Source of the DNA: Conoideocrella luteorostrata
Taxonomy: Eukaryota; Ascomycota; Sordariomycetes; Hypocreales; Clavicipitaceae
NCBI GenBank assembly: GCA_032433595.1
Contig: JASWJB010000091.1
Location: 1 to 64,000, forward strand
Direction: 5' to 3'
Length of the DNA: 64,000 nt
Below the pieces are notes generated by a model. That model was given only the letters and a program-made list of their open reading frames with translations, did no database searches and had not been told where the DNA came from. The position numbers and the translations under genes are program-made. This document shows positions 44,090 through 55,190 of the stretch, in pieces (positions within the stretch are counted from its first letter, which is position 1; each line of letters begins with the position of its first letter).

Positions 44090-44395
44090 GAGTTCGTTTG
44101 TTTAGCAAGCGTCCAACTATGCATCCACCAGCCAGGCCCAGCCGGCAAGTACGTTTCAGGATACCGTCCTGGACGCGAGTCAGTGGTACACAGGCTAGAA
44201 GGTCGCGAGTATAGATGCGACAGGAAGTTTGACGAGGGTCGTATCCTTGTGCCAGATGACGGGTGGGTGCAGAGCGCCATCTATGTTCACGGAAACCCCT
44301 ACCAATGTTACTCCTGGATGGCCGAGTCAGGCACGCAGTACTACACCTGTTCACTGGAACCGGAAAAGAGCCAAAGAAAGAAGATGAGACGTTGA
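44090..44395 (+). pseudogene. Possible 3' remnant of a cysteine-containing protein
   Basis: An open frame of about 100 codons ends at the TGA 44393-44395 and reads LCIHQPGPAGKYVSGYRPG, REYRCDRKFDEGRI, GWVQSAIYVHGNPYQCYSWM, QYYTCSLEPEKSQRK. Four regularly spaced cysteines and aromatic residues look like real protein. There is no credible start; upstream lies the inverted D repeat, so the 5' end may have been lost. A missed upstream exon is an alternative. No family is recognised. Confidence 0.35.
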
Positions 44396-44440
44396 TAGGA
44401 AAGTTGCCAAGTTGGTTTGTCTGTATTCTAAGTTTGCATT

Positions 44441-45880
44441 TCACTCATCCACAAGCATTCTCAACCAAGTTTCGTCACAAGAGAACCAAAATTCTAGCTC
44501 ACCACGCATTGCAAAACAAGTCCATCTATCGCCACAGTGATCATGCTCCCGCGTATTTGAACACTTAACCGTTGTTTTGTGCAACAAATTGTACGAATTG
44601 TTCGTCCAAGGTTGAACACAAACGTGGCCATGCAAGCATATGTAAGCTGGCTTCACGTAGTATTCAACGGGGTCCAAATCCACTCGGCATTGTCCAAGTG
44701 ACCGATGCCCGCCGTTATTATATTCCAATAAAATGCCTGCACAATACCCGCTTTGCTTGTCCTTAAAAACTCCAAGCCGCTTCACGCTTTCAAGAGGAGC
44801 CAAGGAGAAACAACCGTCCGCAATGGGAGGATCGCTAATAAGTGGATACTGGAAGGCTGTTGTAGGTGGGTTGTCTTCGTTTTTCGTGGCATAGGCACCG
44901 ATTACTGAAACGGCCTGTAACTCGCGAGTATTATATATAATCGTCGACGGAGTTGACTTGCTTAGCAATAAGTCCTTTGCTGGTTTCTCCGAGGTAAGAC
45001 CAACTGGTACATCGCCACCTAGTTTAAGGCGGAACTGAGCTAATTAGTCTTCCATTTCCAGTAGAAATCCCTTGACATACTCACCAGCAGGCAGGTATCT
45101 CCAGGAGAGCCACCATAGCCCCATGACATTCGTGCACCCAGTGTGGTAATGGAGTCGTTCTGAGATATCGGCACATAGACCCAGGAGACTGACTGTTGGA
45201 GCCGGCGAGAAAGTTGCTCAAACGTTGACTGAGCACTAGGATGTAATGGTGTATGGGCATGCATAGCGTAGATGTCTCCCGAACAGAAGAAAAAGGTGAT
45301 ACCAGTTATTTTATCCAGTTTAATTGTCCTGAATTGCGTATACGGAGTACTGTTTCCTGGATAAAAGCAGCATTTCTCTAGTTCGGGTGGCGTTGGTGTA
45401 TCCCATGTCTGGAACCCGCCCGAAGGTTTAGGCAAGTGCAAACGCATAAGGCCAAACTACGCATGCGCCAGCGTGAGTCTTTGAGGGTTGTACAATTAGT
45501 TCTTTCAATGGAAGGATGTTTACCTTGAAATGCGCCGTGACGTCTTTAAAATGGCTCTGATCCAGTATAACAAATGCGAGGTTATCTGTCCTCCAGTTCC
45601 TGAACCGGGGATGCTCTGCCAGCCTCTCAACCTTTCTGATTCCACACAAGTCAATTGTTAATCGAATTATCGGCCATTTCTGGGCTTCTTTTGTGAGGAA
45701 TGGTTGACTGCCGCGATCCCAAGCCACAACTGTGTCTAGGGGAGTTGATAAAAGCTTCGAAAAAGGGGATAATCGTTGAGCGAGCTCTGAGGCTGCGTTG
45801 TACCGCCAGACTAGACTGGTTGCTGAATACCGATACACCATTTGATGTACTTCCGGGGGAAGCATCGTTATTCTCGACAT
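44441..45880 (-). CDS. F-box-like fungal protein of unknown function
   Basis: Exons 45880-45524, 45456-45085 and 45034-44441 give 440 residues; the introns are 67 and 50 bp, GT-AG, both phase 0. The N-terminus MSRITMLPPEVHQMVYRYSA resembles the first helices of an F-box (LPPE then I/VxxxV/IY). A long domain follows with TIDLCGIRKVERL, AFVILDQSHF, SWVYVPISQND and DTCLLFRLKLGGDVPVG. Its conserved-looking C-terminal part reads DGCFSLAPLESVKRLGVFKD, CAGILLEYNNGGHRSLGQCR and ELEFWFSCDE. I know similar unnamed ascomycete proteins but no function. If the F-box reading is right it would bridge a substrate to an SCF ubiquitin ligase, which is inference. The ATG at 45880 was chosen because it starts the F-box-like stretch; no better upstream ATG was seen. 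Confidence 0.72.
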
Positions 45881-46779
45881 GCCTATTTTTTCAAACGTCT
45901 CAAGGTCCACTGTAACGGATGGTCCTCCCAGGCGAAAGTTGGGTGCTTGACGCCAAGGGGAACACCAGGCGGTGACGATCCACAGATGGTCCAAAACCGC
46001 GGGTAAGATACGTCGCTGCTCAATAAAGTCGACACAATCAGCGTGCAAAGATGCGGCCTCAGCAGAGGCGGTACAGGTGCTGCAGGTGGGCTTCCGACAT
46101 AGGTATTTGTCGTCCCTACCGGGTACGCGATGACCGTAATCAGGGAAGAGATAAGGACCGCAGCTGTGAGAGAACCCAGTCGAGTCAGCGTTACCAATAA
46201 CTAGATAGGTAGGTTGCGGATTAGTAGATCAGAAACGTCAGGAAAGGTAATGAACAGGCCGTGAGCTTACGCAAGATAACTCGCTCAGTGATTGCTATTG
46301 AGCCGCCACAGATGCCACAATACGGCCGAACGCGAACATGTTCATCGGTTCTGGGCAGGGCTGCCATGTCCAACGCTCCACGTGGAGTTGTCATTCCTGA
46401 CGTTCAGACATTCGCGAAAGTCAGCCGGGTTTTTCTTTCTTGATCACGGCAAGCTTAAAGGAGGCGCAGCTTGTCTCGGAGCCAAGTCAGCTGTTTTCAG
46501 TAAAGAACGTTTGACCGTCACGAGCGTTGCTTTCTGGTTGCTTCACAGCCCGTTGGTCACGTGACTCAACATTCTCACCGTCGTGACTAACGAGGGGGCA
46601 AGCAAACATCGAGCCCGAGATTTTCAAATATCGAGCCCGACCTAACCCAAAACGTGTTAAGTACTCCACCACCCACTCCAGGGGGGGAAGTACCTTTTAT
46701 GTTTCTCGCCATGTCAGCAGTGTTCAACGCGTGGCTAGCTGCCGCGTCGCGGCCTTTCCTCTGGACTGGAGCATCGCCA
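45881..46779. other. Intergenic, no gene supported
   Basis: Promoter side of the F-box-like gene. A minus-strand frame of about 104 codons (46197-45883) begins with TTG and shows a hydrophobic start but no family features. A short direct repeat ATCGAGCCCGA occurs at about 46607 and 46629. Confidence 0.4.
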
Positions 46780-47272
46780 GGCGGTAGTATGTGCGTTTCT
46801 AGTAGTATGGGATCCAGTAATTCATCTAAAATGGTAGTATCATTGAAGCTATTGATAGTAGTGAGGCTGCTCTGACGGCGGCGGTGGCATACCTTCCGGT
46901 TCCGAATTTTTCTTGACTTCGAAGTCGTAGCCGACTTGAGGCTATGGGGTCTTTTATTTCCCCGTGGTTATGACTGGCCTGGTGTATATAAATTTTGTAG
47001 GATTAATGGTCTTCGATTAATCGGATTATGGCTCGGGAGGGGCAATTTATTTTTTTCGTAGAACTCTTGTAAATGCCTGCATTTGAAGGAGAAGGTTGAT
47101 AAGTGCCGCTTCTTTGGCATTGGACTCAGACGATAGTCTTCGCGCCGGATCGTAGGCTTCGATGACAGCCGGCCTTAGCAATGGCGAACCCCTCTAATCC
47201 CTGATAGTCCTTGAAAGCATTAAATGCGTCTTCAATAGGAATGAATTCTTGCTGCTGAATAGGACTATCCAT
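46780..47272 (-). pseudogene. MULE (Mutator-like) transposase relic, FAR1-type DNA-binding domain
   Basis: From the ATG at 47272 the minus strand reads MDSPIQQQEFIPIEDAFNAF then KDYQGLEGFAIAKAGC. The FAR1/WRKY-GCM1-like zinc region follows: VQCQRSGTYQP, NAGIYKSSTKKINCP, SRAIIRLIEDH, SYKIYIHQASHNHGEIKDP. In-frame stops fall at two sites where the family has Trp (TGA before VQCQ, TAA before SYKI) and again near 46800. Only the N-terminal part survives; the DDE catalytic domain and terminal repeats are absent. The family call rests on the Cys/His spacing and on wording known from fungal MULEs. Confidence 0.72.
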
Positions 47273-47389
47273 AGTGAAAGAGGGAAGTAAAGGGCGGCAG
47301 GAAGTGAGGCTCTTGGTGGTGTATTGTTTGCTGAAAAGTGCACTGCAAAGTGCATTGAAAAGTGCGTAGAAAAGTGCGTTGCAAGAAGC

Positions 47390-49851
47390 TTTAGATTCAT
47401 TAGACACCTAGAGGCAATCTAACAAAGACGATTTCTTTGATGATGGAATTGTCGGCCGCGATCTAATTTAGTTAGTTGACGAGCTCGTTGAAAGGTTCGA
47501 GTTTCGGACGATGTATAAGCTGCAAGAAGCACCGGGTATATACAAGTCAGTTAAAGAGCTCGTTGAAAGGTTCAAATGTCGGATATTGTACAGGCGCTTT
47601 CGAGGCAAATCGGTCTGGCGAGATCGGGAGACGTACAAGCATACATATCGTAAGTCGATCTAACGAGCTCGTTGAAAAGGCTTGAATCTCGGAAGACGTG
47701 CAGGCTGCAAGAGGCATCGGATATCGCAGGTCATCAATCTGACGAGCTTGTTGAAAGGCGTTAATCTCGGAACGTACAGGCTGCAAGAGGCATCAGATAT
47801 CGCCAGTCAGTTAGAAAGCTTGTTGAAAGGTCTGGATCCCGCAAGACTTACAGACGTTTTCGAAGCTTCATACATGTCTCGAAGCATCAGACATGCAGCC
47901 AACCTGACGAGCTAGACGGAAAGGCTCCAAGGATGACAAGCTTGTTAAAAGGCTTCAGTCTCGAAACACGTACAGGCATCTGATATCACAGGTCAATCTA
48001 ACGAGCTCGTTCAAAGGTTTAATTCTTGGAACACATACAGGCATTTGATCGCAGGTTAATCTGACGAGCTTGTTCAAAGGTTCAATTCTCGGAAGACATA
48101 CAAGCATTTGATATCGCAAGTCAGTTGACGAGCTCTTTGAATGGTACAGGTGCTGCAGGAAGCATTAGATCTCGCAGCTTTAATCTGAAGACGATGAACA
48201 TGTTCAACTTACGATAATCGTGGTGGCCATAGGTCAGAACTCTAGTCAGGCAGACGGTTACAATAGGAGCGGTTGTCCGAGAAGAAAAGTCGGCACTTGA
48301 GAGAGGAAACGTTAGCAATCGGACAGGGGAAAAGTTAGCATTTAGGAGAGGGAAGACTCAGCTGCTGTTGATGCTGCTCCTGCTGATGATGATGCTGCCG
48401 CTGCTGCTGATGAGAATGTTGCTGCCCACGGGAGAAATTGCTGCCCACGTGAAAAATGTCGCTGCTGCTGCTAATGCTGATGCCGCTGCTGTTGATGATT
48501 CCGCTGATGCTGCTAATAATAATGGCCACAGATCAGAAGTCTAGTCACCATAGTAGCGGTTGGGGGGGAAGTCACCTGACAATGATGATGATGATAATGA
48601 TGATGCCGCCGCCGCTGCTGCTGCTGCTGCTGATGATAATGATGATGATGGTGGTGGCCACAGGTCGTGATTCGGGTCGAGATTCTCGTCACGATAGTAG
48701 TGTTCTGGAGTGGGCAAAAGTCAGATGACGCTGCTGCTGTCAGCACTTGGGAGAGGGGAAAAATTCAGCATTCGGGAGAGGGAGGAATTAGCTGCTGCTG
48801 CTGATGACGGAGCGGTCCGCAGAGGGGAAAAGTAAGCACTCAAGAGTGAAGAGTTACCTGCTGATGATGCTGCTGATGATGCTGCTTTTGCTGCTGATGA
48901 TGCTGCTGTTGCTGCTGATGATGATGATGCCGCTGCTACTGATGGTGTAGCTGCCCATGCAAGAGTAGCCATTCCCACCAGGCAGATGTTTGATCTGGGT
49001 CAGTAGCGCCCACGGTCCCAAAAAAGTAGGGCTTGAGAGGGGGGGGGAGGTATGGTAAGTGACACGAAAGTAGCACAACAGCACAACAACAACCAGGGCA
49101 CAGGATGCAGAGAAAACTAGTGCATAAGATGCAGAACAACGCAGCGCACAAGGTAAAATAGAAATCAGGGCGTGAAACAAGGCACTTGGTGCGCAATCTA
49201 CGAAAAACCTGCTTAGTTGGGAACTCAGCTGTGGGGGGGGGTTGCAAGCAACATGCAACATGCAACATGCAGCACAGCATAACAGCAACACAAGGAGACA
49301 AAATTAAATCCGATGCAAAAGATGCACAAGTTTCCAGCCCATAAGATGTATTAGAAAGCAGGGCATAAGACAAAACACCTGGCTTGAAATCTACAAAACA
49401 CCTGCTTAGTTAGGGGTTCAGCCATCAGGGGCTCACAAGCAAAGCAGCACAGCATAACCAGCAACACCACAACAGCAACACAGCGAAACAAGACGAGACC
49501 TGGTGCAAAAGATGCCCAGAATTCCAGCGTGTATAGTTATTCCAGCGTATATAGTTATTCCAGCGTATATAGTTATTCCAGCGTATATAGTTAAATAGAA
49601 AGCAAAGCGCGAGATACAACACCTGGCGTGCAATCCGCCAAAAACCAGCCTGCACGCCAACAAGCAGAGCTCGGCCGCCAGCGCACCAACCGGCACGAAA
49701 CCTGGCGCCCAAGACTCGCAACAACGTCCCGCACACGATGCAATGGAAATAAAGCCGCTCCCGGCGCGCGCGGCAACTCTGCGGCGGGCAGCGCACAAAA
49801 TGCCGGCGGGATGGGTGATTTTTCGGTCAGGTTGTGAGCAGAAAAAGGACG
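47390..49851 (+). repeat. Macro-repeat unit 8 (A-B-C-D)
   Basis: A about 47390-48190, B about 48200-49010, C about 49010-49620 with roughly 190-bp units, D about 49620-49851. It ends at the LTR 49852-50045, beyond which the palindrome begins. B includes GATGATGCTGCTGATGATGC tracts and the spacer CATAGTAGCGGTTGGGG. Confidence 0.85.
49521..49592 (+). repeat. 18-bp minisatellite within module C (4 copies)
   Basis: The unit CCAGCGTATATAGTTATT is repeated four times, the first with GTGTA instead of GTATA. No other C module in the window carries this expansion, so it is a private event in unit 8. Confidence 0.85.
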
Positions 49852-50045
49852 TGTTAGAATGCCGCCAAGCAGCATCGAGCCCGTCACGTGGTCACCTTCA
49901 AGCCACGATATTTATACGGCGATATCGTGCCTTCCACTATGACTTCTTTTCTCCTTCTTAGATAACAGACCCGACTTATGGAATATACTCTATTTTGATG
50001 CATTTGATCTAGATCAACTTGCACAGCAACCCTGTCCAACCCACA
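49852..50045 (+). mobile_element. Solo LTR, 194 bp, TSD GGACG
   Basis: It starts TGTTAGAATGCCGCC and ends CTGTCCAACCCACA. A perfect 5-bp duplication GGACG flanks it (49847-49851 and 50046-50050). It inserted into the left arm of the palindrome that follows; removing it rejoins GCAGAAAAAGGACG to AGACTGTGGG, the exact mirror of the right arm. Confidence 0.92.
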
Positions 50046-50170
50046 GGACGAGACTGTGGGCCGTCTCCCTTTACTAGGACTAACACCTCTTGTGGTAATT
50101 ACTCTCTCTAGTAGAGTAATAGCTACAAGGTCTCCATCCTAGTAAAGGGAGACGGCCCACAGTCTCGTCC
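50046..50170. repeat. Palindrome core of module D/E (34-bp arms)
   Basis: The left arm 50046-50079 (GGACGAGACTGTGGGCCGTC, then TCCCTTTACTAGGA) pairs perfectly with the right arm 50137-50170. The loop contains TGTGGTAATTACTCT and AGAGTAATAGCTACAAGG, partly complementary. The design matches the palindrome at 3538-3885. Confidence 0.88.
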
Positions 50171-50600
50171 TTTTTCTGCTCGTAACCTCCTCCTTTTTCT
50201 GTTCACAGCTTCCTCCTTTTTCTGCTCACAACCTGACCGAAAAACCACCCATCCCGCCGGCATTTTGTGCGCTGCCCGCCGCAGAGTTGCCGCGCGCGCC
50301 GGAAGTCCCTTTTTTTTGCCCGTGGGGCATGTGCATTGTCTGCGCCGGGCGTTTCTGCGTCGATTGCGCCAGGTTTGGTGCCGCTGCGAGCCCTGGGTGT
50401 CGAGTTGCGGGCGAGCCCCTATTGTCGGCACACGCAGGCATGTCGCCAATGCCTCACTGTAACCAGAGTACATACATTTACAAGCCCTGCACAAGGTCCC
50501 GCAAAAGGCGATACTACAGTGCGCCAAAATCCCAAGGCTCAAAGCGCCCTGCGCGCGCCATCACGCCGGGTTGGGGCAGGTCCGGCTGTCCATGTATTGT
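50171..50600 (-). repeat. Inverted module D with tail T
   Basis: The right arm first shows CTCCTTTTTCTG in three imperfect tandem copies (50188-50227), then D in reverse (CCCGCCGGCATTTTGTGC, TTGCCGCGCGCGCCGGAAG, GATTGCGCCAGGTTTGGTGC) and tail T (AAGCCCTGCACAAGGTCC, CACGCCGGGTTGGGGC). With unit 8 it forms a D-palindrome-D structure like the one near 3700. Confidence 0.8.
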
Positions 50601-51394
50601 CCGAAGAAGCGCTGCCATGTATTAGTACAGACTGTCTTGAGTCTGTATGTTTCTGGTAGAATAGGGAAACTGCATGAAGAAAGCACCCATAATTACAGGC
50701 CGATGGCTGCATCATACTAGTAACTGTGGTTCACCGCTAATTTGTAGAGCCATGAAATGCCCGGTACCCGTTTGTGCCATTTCGTGTACCTTGCGTATCA
50801 CAGCTTTAAAATTACTTTTTTTATTGACAGCACATCATTTAATACAGCCGCGCGTTTATGCTTTTAATTAGATAGTGGCTGGCGTTATGCGGAAAGTCTA
50901 AGCCCTATTGTGGAGCAACGATATTCTTTACATTTTATGACTGCTCGAGTCAAGCCACTCGGGACACCCACCACTGACAAACACCTCGCCTCCTGACTTG
51001 CGCCGTCTAAAAATATCCGCATGATTCATGCAAAATGTTCCGGTTCCTTCAGCGAAACAGCCGAGATACTTGACAGGCTACCGCGGACACTAGCTGAACA
51101 TACCCACTTTGTCGTGTCCAACCCATACCCACAACTACTATGGGGCCGTGTTTCGTGAGAGCCTCACGAAGTAGACTTTCGTCCATGAACGGAGCACGCT
51201 AGTACGATGCTCGAGTCAAATTCCCATTTTCCATCTTGTGCATGAGTTTGATTCAATATCTGCTTTTTGCTCGTACCATACAATTAGTATATAAAAAGCC
51301 CATCCATCTGTTGTCCTGCTGTAGACGCATCTAATCACAACTCATTCTCGTGCTCACGCAAGTCCTATCAAGTTGATCGAGTGAGACCGTCACA
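50601..51394. promoter_or_regulatory. Intergenic with TATA-type promoter of the next gene
   Basis: The 3' end carries TATATAAAAA at 51288-51297, about 100 bp before the ATG of the secreted protein, followed by a leader with ATCTAATCACAACTC. The remainder is unique sequence without gene. Confidence 0.6.
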
Positions 51395-52346
51395 ATGAAG
51401 TCTGGATGCGCCATTTTGCTGGCCTTTGTGGCTCTCGTCGTCGCGAACCCCCAAGCGGGCAGCGTGGCTGCGGGACAGCTTTGCACGACCAACCGCCAAT
51501 GCCAAAGCGGTCTTGTCTGCGGCGACAACGGCAACAAGCCTGGAGACCACCGCGTTTGCATCAAAAATGTAGCCAAACAAGCAGGTGGTGGCAGCCAAGC
51601 CGAGAAATCACGCCCTGCAATCGATAAAGACGAAGTAGGTCCTATCAAAGAGTTCGATGAATAAACCTAGCAAGGCTTGAGCTTATAACTTTTATATTTC
51701 TAGGTCATCCATCGTCCTCACCGTGGCAATGCTCCCGGTGCTAAAACCGGACAAAACCCCCAGGCTAAAAGTCGACCGTCTACAACTACCCAGAGGCCAG
51801 CCTCTTCCGCAACTAAAGTGCCCAAGCCCCCGCCTTCAAAGCCAGATCGAAATAAGGCCATGGGGCAGCATTTTTTTAATCTCATCAACTCTAGCAGGGA
51901 GAGCCGGCAATCAAAGCAACAACTTCTGGATTCTATTAAAGACTGCAAAGCTAAGACGAATGTGGCGGATCTCATTGATCAACCAGATTATCTTACCTTG
52001 GAGTGTCCAAAGGTAAAGGAAACGCTTTCCATCCCTTTTCGAGGAAATTATCTAACGTAGCCGATGCATCTAGGTATGGCTAAAAGCGAACGATGGGACA
52101 TCCGAGGATAAAACACCACTTCGAGCTAACCTGGCAGAGATGGGCCGAGGAATTATTAAAAAGATCGAGGATACCAAATTTTCAAAGGAAGAAAAACAAG
52201 AATTTCTAGGCTTTATTCCAAAAGGCTGTGACTTTCAGGGAACTTCGACACTCTCATCCAACAAACGAAGGATGCTAGATGCTGAAGAGGAGCAATGGAT
52301 CAGTTGTAGTCGACCAGTGGGAAATGGTCAGGGAGATGCGGAATAA
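51395..52346 (+). CDS. Secreted protein with N-terminal cysteine-rich segment
   Basis: Exons 51395-51634, 51704-52012 and 52074-52346 give 273 residues; both introns are GT-AG and phase 0. Retaining intron 1 would stop at residue 89. A signal peptide is clear (MKSGCAILLAFVALVVANP). Next comes a compact Cys segment, C-x5-C-x5-C-x12-C (LCTTNRQCQSGLVCGDN and HRVC). A basic Pro/Ser/Thr-rich linker follows (about residues 80-125), then a mostly helical, charged C-terminal region with QLLDSIKDCKAK, EMGRGIIKKIEDTKFS and EQWISCSRP. I do not recognise a family. A TATA box and short leader suggest a well-expressed gene. Secretion is predicted; an effector or cell-wall role is inference. Confidence 0.82.
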
Positions 52347-52974
52347 CTTGTACACTCTCCACCTACAACAGTGGACTACTGGTGTTGCGTTATGTGCCTT
52401 TATGGGCATTTGAGAGCAACATGCAGCAGTGGAAATCGGCAGAAATAAAAAAGGCAGAAATAGAAAGGGTTTTAACTCAATAGACTGTGTTAACTAATAA
52501 TGCTGACAGTGATAAAGATGATCAACTTCCTGAAAAGCCCTGAAAGCCTCTTATTTATAGCGCCTCTCTTCCTTCTATTGATTGTTTCTTAGGGACCGCA
52601 AGTCTGATAAGTTGGCCAGTAGGATGGTCCAAAACTGAGGGTTGATGAGTCTATGATCTGACTATGGGGCATTGCCACGCCAATGTCGAACTAAATAGAT
52701 ACTAGGCCCCATTCAATCACGTGAGCCCTCCCAACACCCAACAAGTCTTGAGTCGCCATTCTGCCAGAGTCGACAGCAAAAGTCCTGTAACGCCATTCTC
52801 ATCCCTTTCAAGAGCGCATATCGATGCACAAACTAACATTCACTGCTTCTCAATCTTCTCAATCTTAATCCCTATCTGACTTCAGACGGAGGGAGGGAGG
52901 CAGGGGGGGAGACCTACCTCTTCTCTGCTCGCTGTCCTTTCGCATGCCTAGCTAGCTAAACGCCAAACGGTGTG
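52347..52974. other. Intergenic, no gene seen
   Basis: Contains the 3' flank of the secreted protein gene and a CT/GA-rich stretch (GGAGGGAGGGAGGCAGGGGGG near 52890) just upstream of the next start. Nothing else recognised. Confidence 0.45.
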
Positions 52975-53484
52975 ATGGATACTACAGAGCGGCAGGCGAA
53001 GAGAGTCCTGATCATGGTGTCGCGGAAAAGCCCGCAGTGGGACAAAGCGTGGACATTTCCCGAGGAACTAATTGCCATTGCACTGCGGCTCGCACAGGAG
53101 AGCGGGCTGCTTCCACAATGCGTGCAAGAGGACGCATCCGCAACCCGGTTTCTGGCCAAGGAGAGGTGGGATGGTCGGACATTCATTGTGTTTGACGTCC
53201 ATCACGACACCTACGACCCCGATAGCGCTCACTTGCATGGCCGGGATAACCTGCCTGTGATTGAGGTGTATCTGAGTCGAAAGGAGGTCGCGAGGATGGC
53301 GGGCACCCCGACAGCGAACAAGGTCAATGGCGACGTCAGAGCTCTCCATGATGCGACCGGTCCGGGCAGCCGACCGCCCTTTAGCGTTGACCACAGCGAA
53401 GTGAAAGTGCCCTTCTACAATAACCCGCGATCTTCTCAGTCATGTGGCGTGACGAGCTTGTCTCTTTGGCTGAGAAAACAGTAG
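52975..53484 (+). CDS. Hypothetical protein, 169 residues
   Basis: A single-exon open frame from the ATG at 52975. It reads as a soluble, globular protein: RVLIMVSRKSPQWDKAWTFP, LIAIALRLAQESGLL, RWDGRTFIVFDVHHDTYDPD, LPVIEVYLSRKEVARMAG, then a probably disordered end. Amino-acid composition and codon use look real, and the frame is unique on this strand. I do not recognise the family. It lies about 400 bp from the convergent kinase gene; no functional link can be shown. Confidence 0.6.
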   Translation: MDTTERQAKRVLIMVSRKSPQWDKAWTFPEELIAIALRLAQESGLLPQCVQEDASATRFLAKERWDGRTFIVFDVHHDTYDPDSAHLHGRDNLPVIEVYLSRKEVARMAGTPTANKVNGDVRALHDATGPGSRPPFSVDHSEVKVPFYNNPRSSQSCGVTSLSLWLRKQ

Positions 53485-53880
53485 GATTGGAACATGGTAA
53501 CACAATTGTGGGCTGAGGCGTAGGCCAATCGCATTGATGTTGGCTGGTTGGGGATAGAAGTAGCTTGGGCGCTGGAAGCCACGCACGCTTGTACAACTTT
53601 TCATCATCTTCCGCGTCCCTCACACCAATAGGACATATACTACTAGCTAATGAGTGAAGCCACGCATACTTGTACAACTTTTCATCATCTCCTACGTCTC
53701 AGCAGCGGTTTTTTTTTTTTTTTTGGAACATTCTATACTACTATCAACTTGAATATCCATTTACGCCATAGCGCAAAAGTGTGAGCTCACTAAATGTTCA
53801 TTTAGCAAGGTTTTACCATGTCTTGTATTACCCAGCAACTGCTCTCCAGTTATATTCGCCGTGGTCCTGTAGCTCACTAT
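53485..53880. repeat. Intergenic with a 43-bp direct repeat
   Basis: GAAGCCACGCACGCTTGTAC plus AACTTTTCATCATCTTCC at 53575-53617 is repeated at about 53656-53698 with four or five changes; the copies are 81 bp apart. A T-run follows at about 53709-53724. No gene is present. Confidence 0.7.
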
Positions 53881-54786
53881 TTATCCCGAGAGAATGCTGT
53901 TGTAGTAATTTTCACAATTGCGAGTCTTCTCGACGGTCTCATTCCCGACCACGTTTCCTCGTTGCTCCGTCGTCGTGCTCCCAACCATGTCCTTGATTTC
54001 CACGACGAGGTCAGACACACGATCATACCGGCCATACCAGCAGTTTTCTATAATCTTTTCGACAGGGTCTGATGAATTGACGACTGGAAAGACACCATCG
54101 CGCAGTCTATCTACCTGATCTGGCCCGTCCAGCTCGGAGTACAGCTCCGTGCCCCGCAGCATATACCAGAACACCGAACCCAGAGCGAGCTGCTCCGTCT
54201 GCGGTCCCGCAGCCCCAAACACACCGCCCACGGGTTTCCAGAACTGTCGAACATACGGTTCGTACCCAACATCCAGGTCGGCGCCGATTTCGAGGGAATG
54301 ATCAAAGTCAATGAGTTTTAGCTCGTCATTGCGATCCACCAAGATATTCTGGGGGTTAATGTCGCCGTGCGCGTAGCCCAGCTCCTCTAGACAGGCAGCC
54401 GCAGCGGATACTTGGAACATCCACTGCAGAATCGGCCGCGGTTTCTGGATACTGATTCTATCGTGGAGGGTCCCGTCGGCAAGGCACTCGAGGAAGCTGA
54501 CGTCAGTGCCGCGGAAAAAGCACTGAACTATGTGGTGGCATTGTGACTGCTGGAGTAGTTCGAATATCTTCTGCTCGTTTTGCAGCCTACTATCCCCCGC
54601 CCTGGTGGATACCTTCGCTACAATAGTGGGCGAGAGCTCCAGTACGACAGAATGGCCGCCAAGTCCAAAGACCGACGACGAGGGGCAGGCACGAAGAAGT
54701 TGCTCGATTATCGGGTTGACATGATCCTTTCCGGTCCGGCCAAAGTACGACATCAAGTCGCTGTACGTCCAGCGCAGGCCTGTCAT
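53881..54786 (-). CDS. Divergent protein kinase
   Basis: Single exon of 301 residues from the ATG at 54786; a longer frame upstream begins only with TTG. Kinase landmarks: a glycine loop variant GLGGHSVVLEL, IVAKVS with the ATP lysine near residue 57, the catalytic loop HGDINPQNILV near 139, and DFD instead of DFG near 160. C-lobe phrases are QLALGSVFWYMLRGTELY and ENCWYGRYDRVSDL. Catalytic Asp and Asn are present, so activity is possible despite the small size. It belongs to the lineage-specific fungal kinases with HGDI-type loops that expand in Hypocreales; this placement is from memory of wording, not from a tree. Substrate unknown. Confidence 0.82.
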   Translation of the reverse strand: MTGLRWTYSDLMSYFGRTGKDHVNPIIEQLLRACPSSSVFGLGGHSVVLELSPTIVAKVSTRAGDSRLQNEQKIFELLQQSQCHHIVQCFFRGTDVSFLECLADGTLHDRISIQKPRPILQWMFQVSAAAACLEELGYAHGDINPQNILVDRNDELKLIDFDHSLEIGADLDVGYEPYVRQFWKPVGGVFGAAGPQTEQLALGSVFWYMLRGTELYSELDGPDQVDRLRDGVFPVVNSSDPVEKIIENCWYGRYDRVSDLVVEIKDMVGSTTTEQRGNVVGNETVEKTRNCENYYNSILSG

Positions 54787-54968
54787 TGCGTGGAGAAGAT
54801 GCAGCAAGAGTAAAGCAGGTTTGGTATGTATGTACTTCTGAATATAAGAATTTGCTCAGGTCAACAGAAGGAAACGTCCCCAGTCCAGTCCGCAGTTATA
54901 TGTGCTGAGACGCGCACGGAGTGCGGAGTGCGGAGTAGCTAGCTAGCTAGCCCCCGGCAAATTTTTCC
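54787..54968. other. Short spacer with GGAGTGC repeats
   Basis: Contains CGGAGTGCGGAGTGCGGAG and TAGCTAGCTAGCTAGC near 54918-54950, two small tandem repeats. No gene. Confidence 0.55.
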
Positions 54969-55190
54969 TCAGACTCTCCTCTTCACCCATTGGCCCGCCT
55001 CCTGAAACCAAGCTCCACTGGCCTTGCAATCTTCGCATGGAACCCTCTTCCTAGTGCTCCCAAGGTAATTTGGCTGGGGAACCCCACCAGTCACACACGG
55101 CGTTTGCCCGCAAGGACGTTGTCGGACATGTCCATCTGGACCAGCGTGCCCACAAAACATCTTGACGGGAGCAATGTCGTTCCAGCACAT
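54969..55190 (-). CDS. Small cysteine-containing hypothetical protein, 73 residues
   Basis: Open frame from the ATG at 55190: MCWNDIAPVKMFCGHAGPDG, then CGQTPCVTGG, PCEDCKASGAWF and a basic end. Six cysteines, including CEDC, and two GH/DGH motifs could bind a metal. There is no signal peptide. The frame is short and could be chance or the last exon of a larger gene, but the composition is protein-like. No family recognised. Confidence 0.35.
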   Translation of the reverse strand: MCWNDIAPVKMFCGHAGPDGHVRQRPCGQTPCVTGGVPQPNYLGSTRKRVPCEDCKASGAWFQEAGQWVKRRV

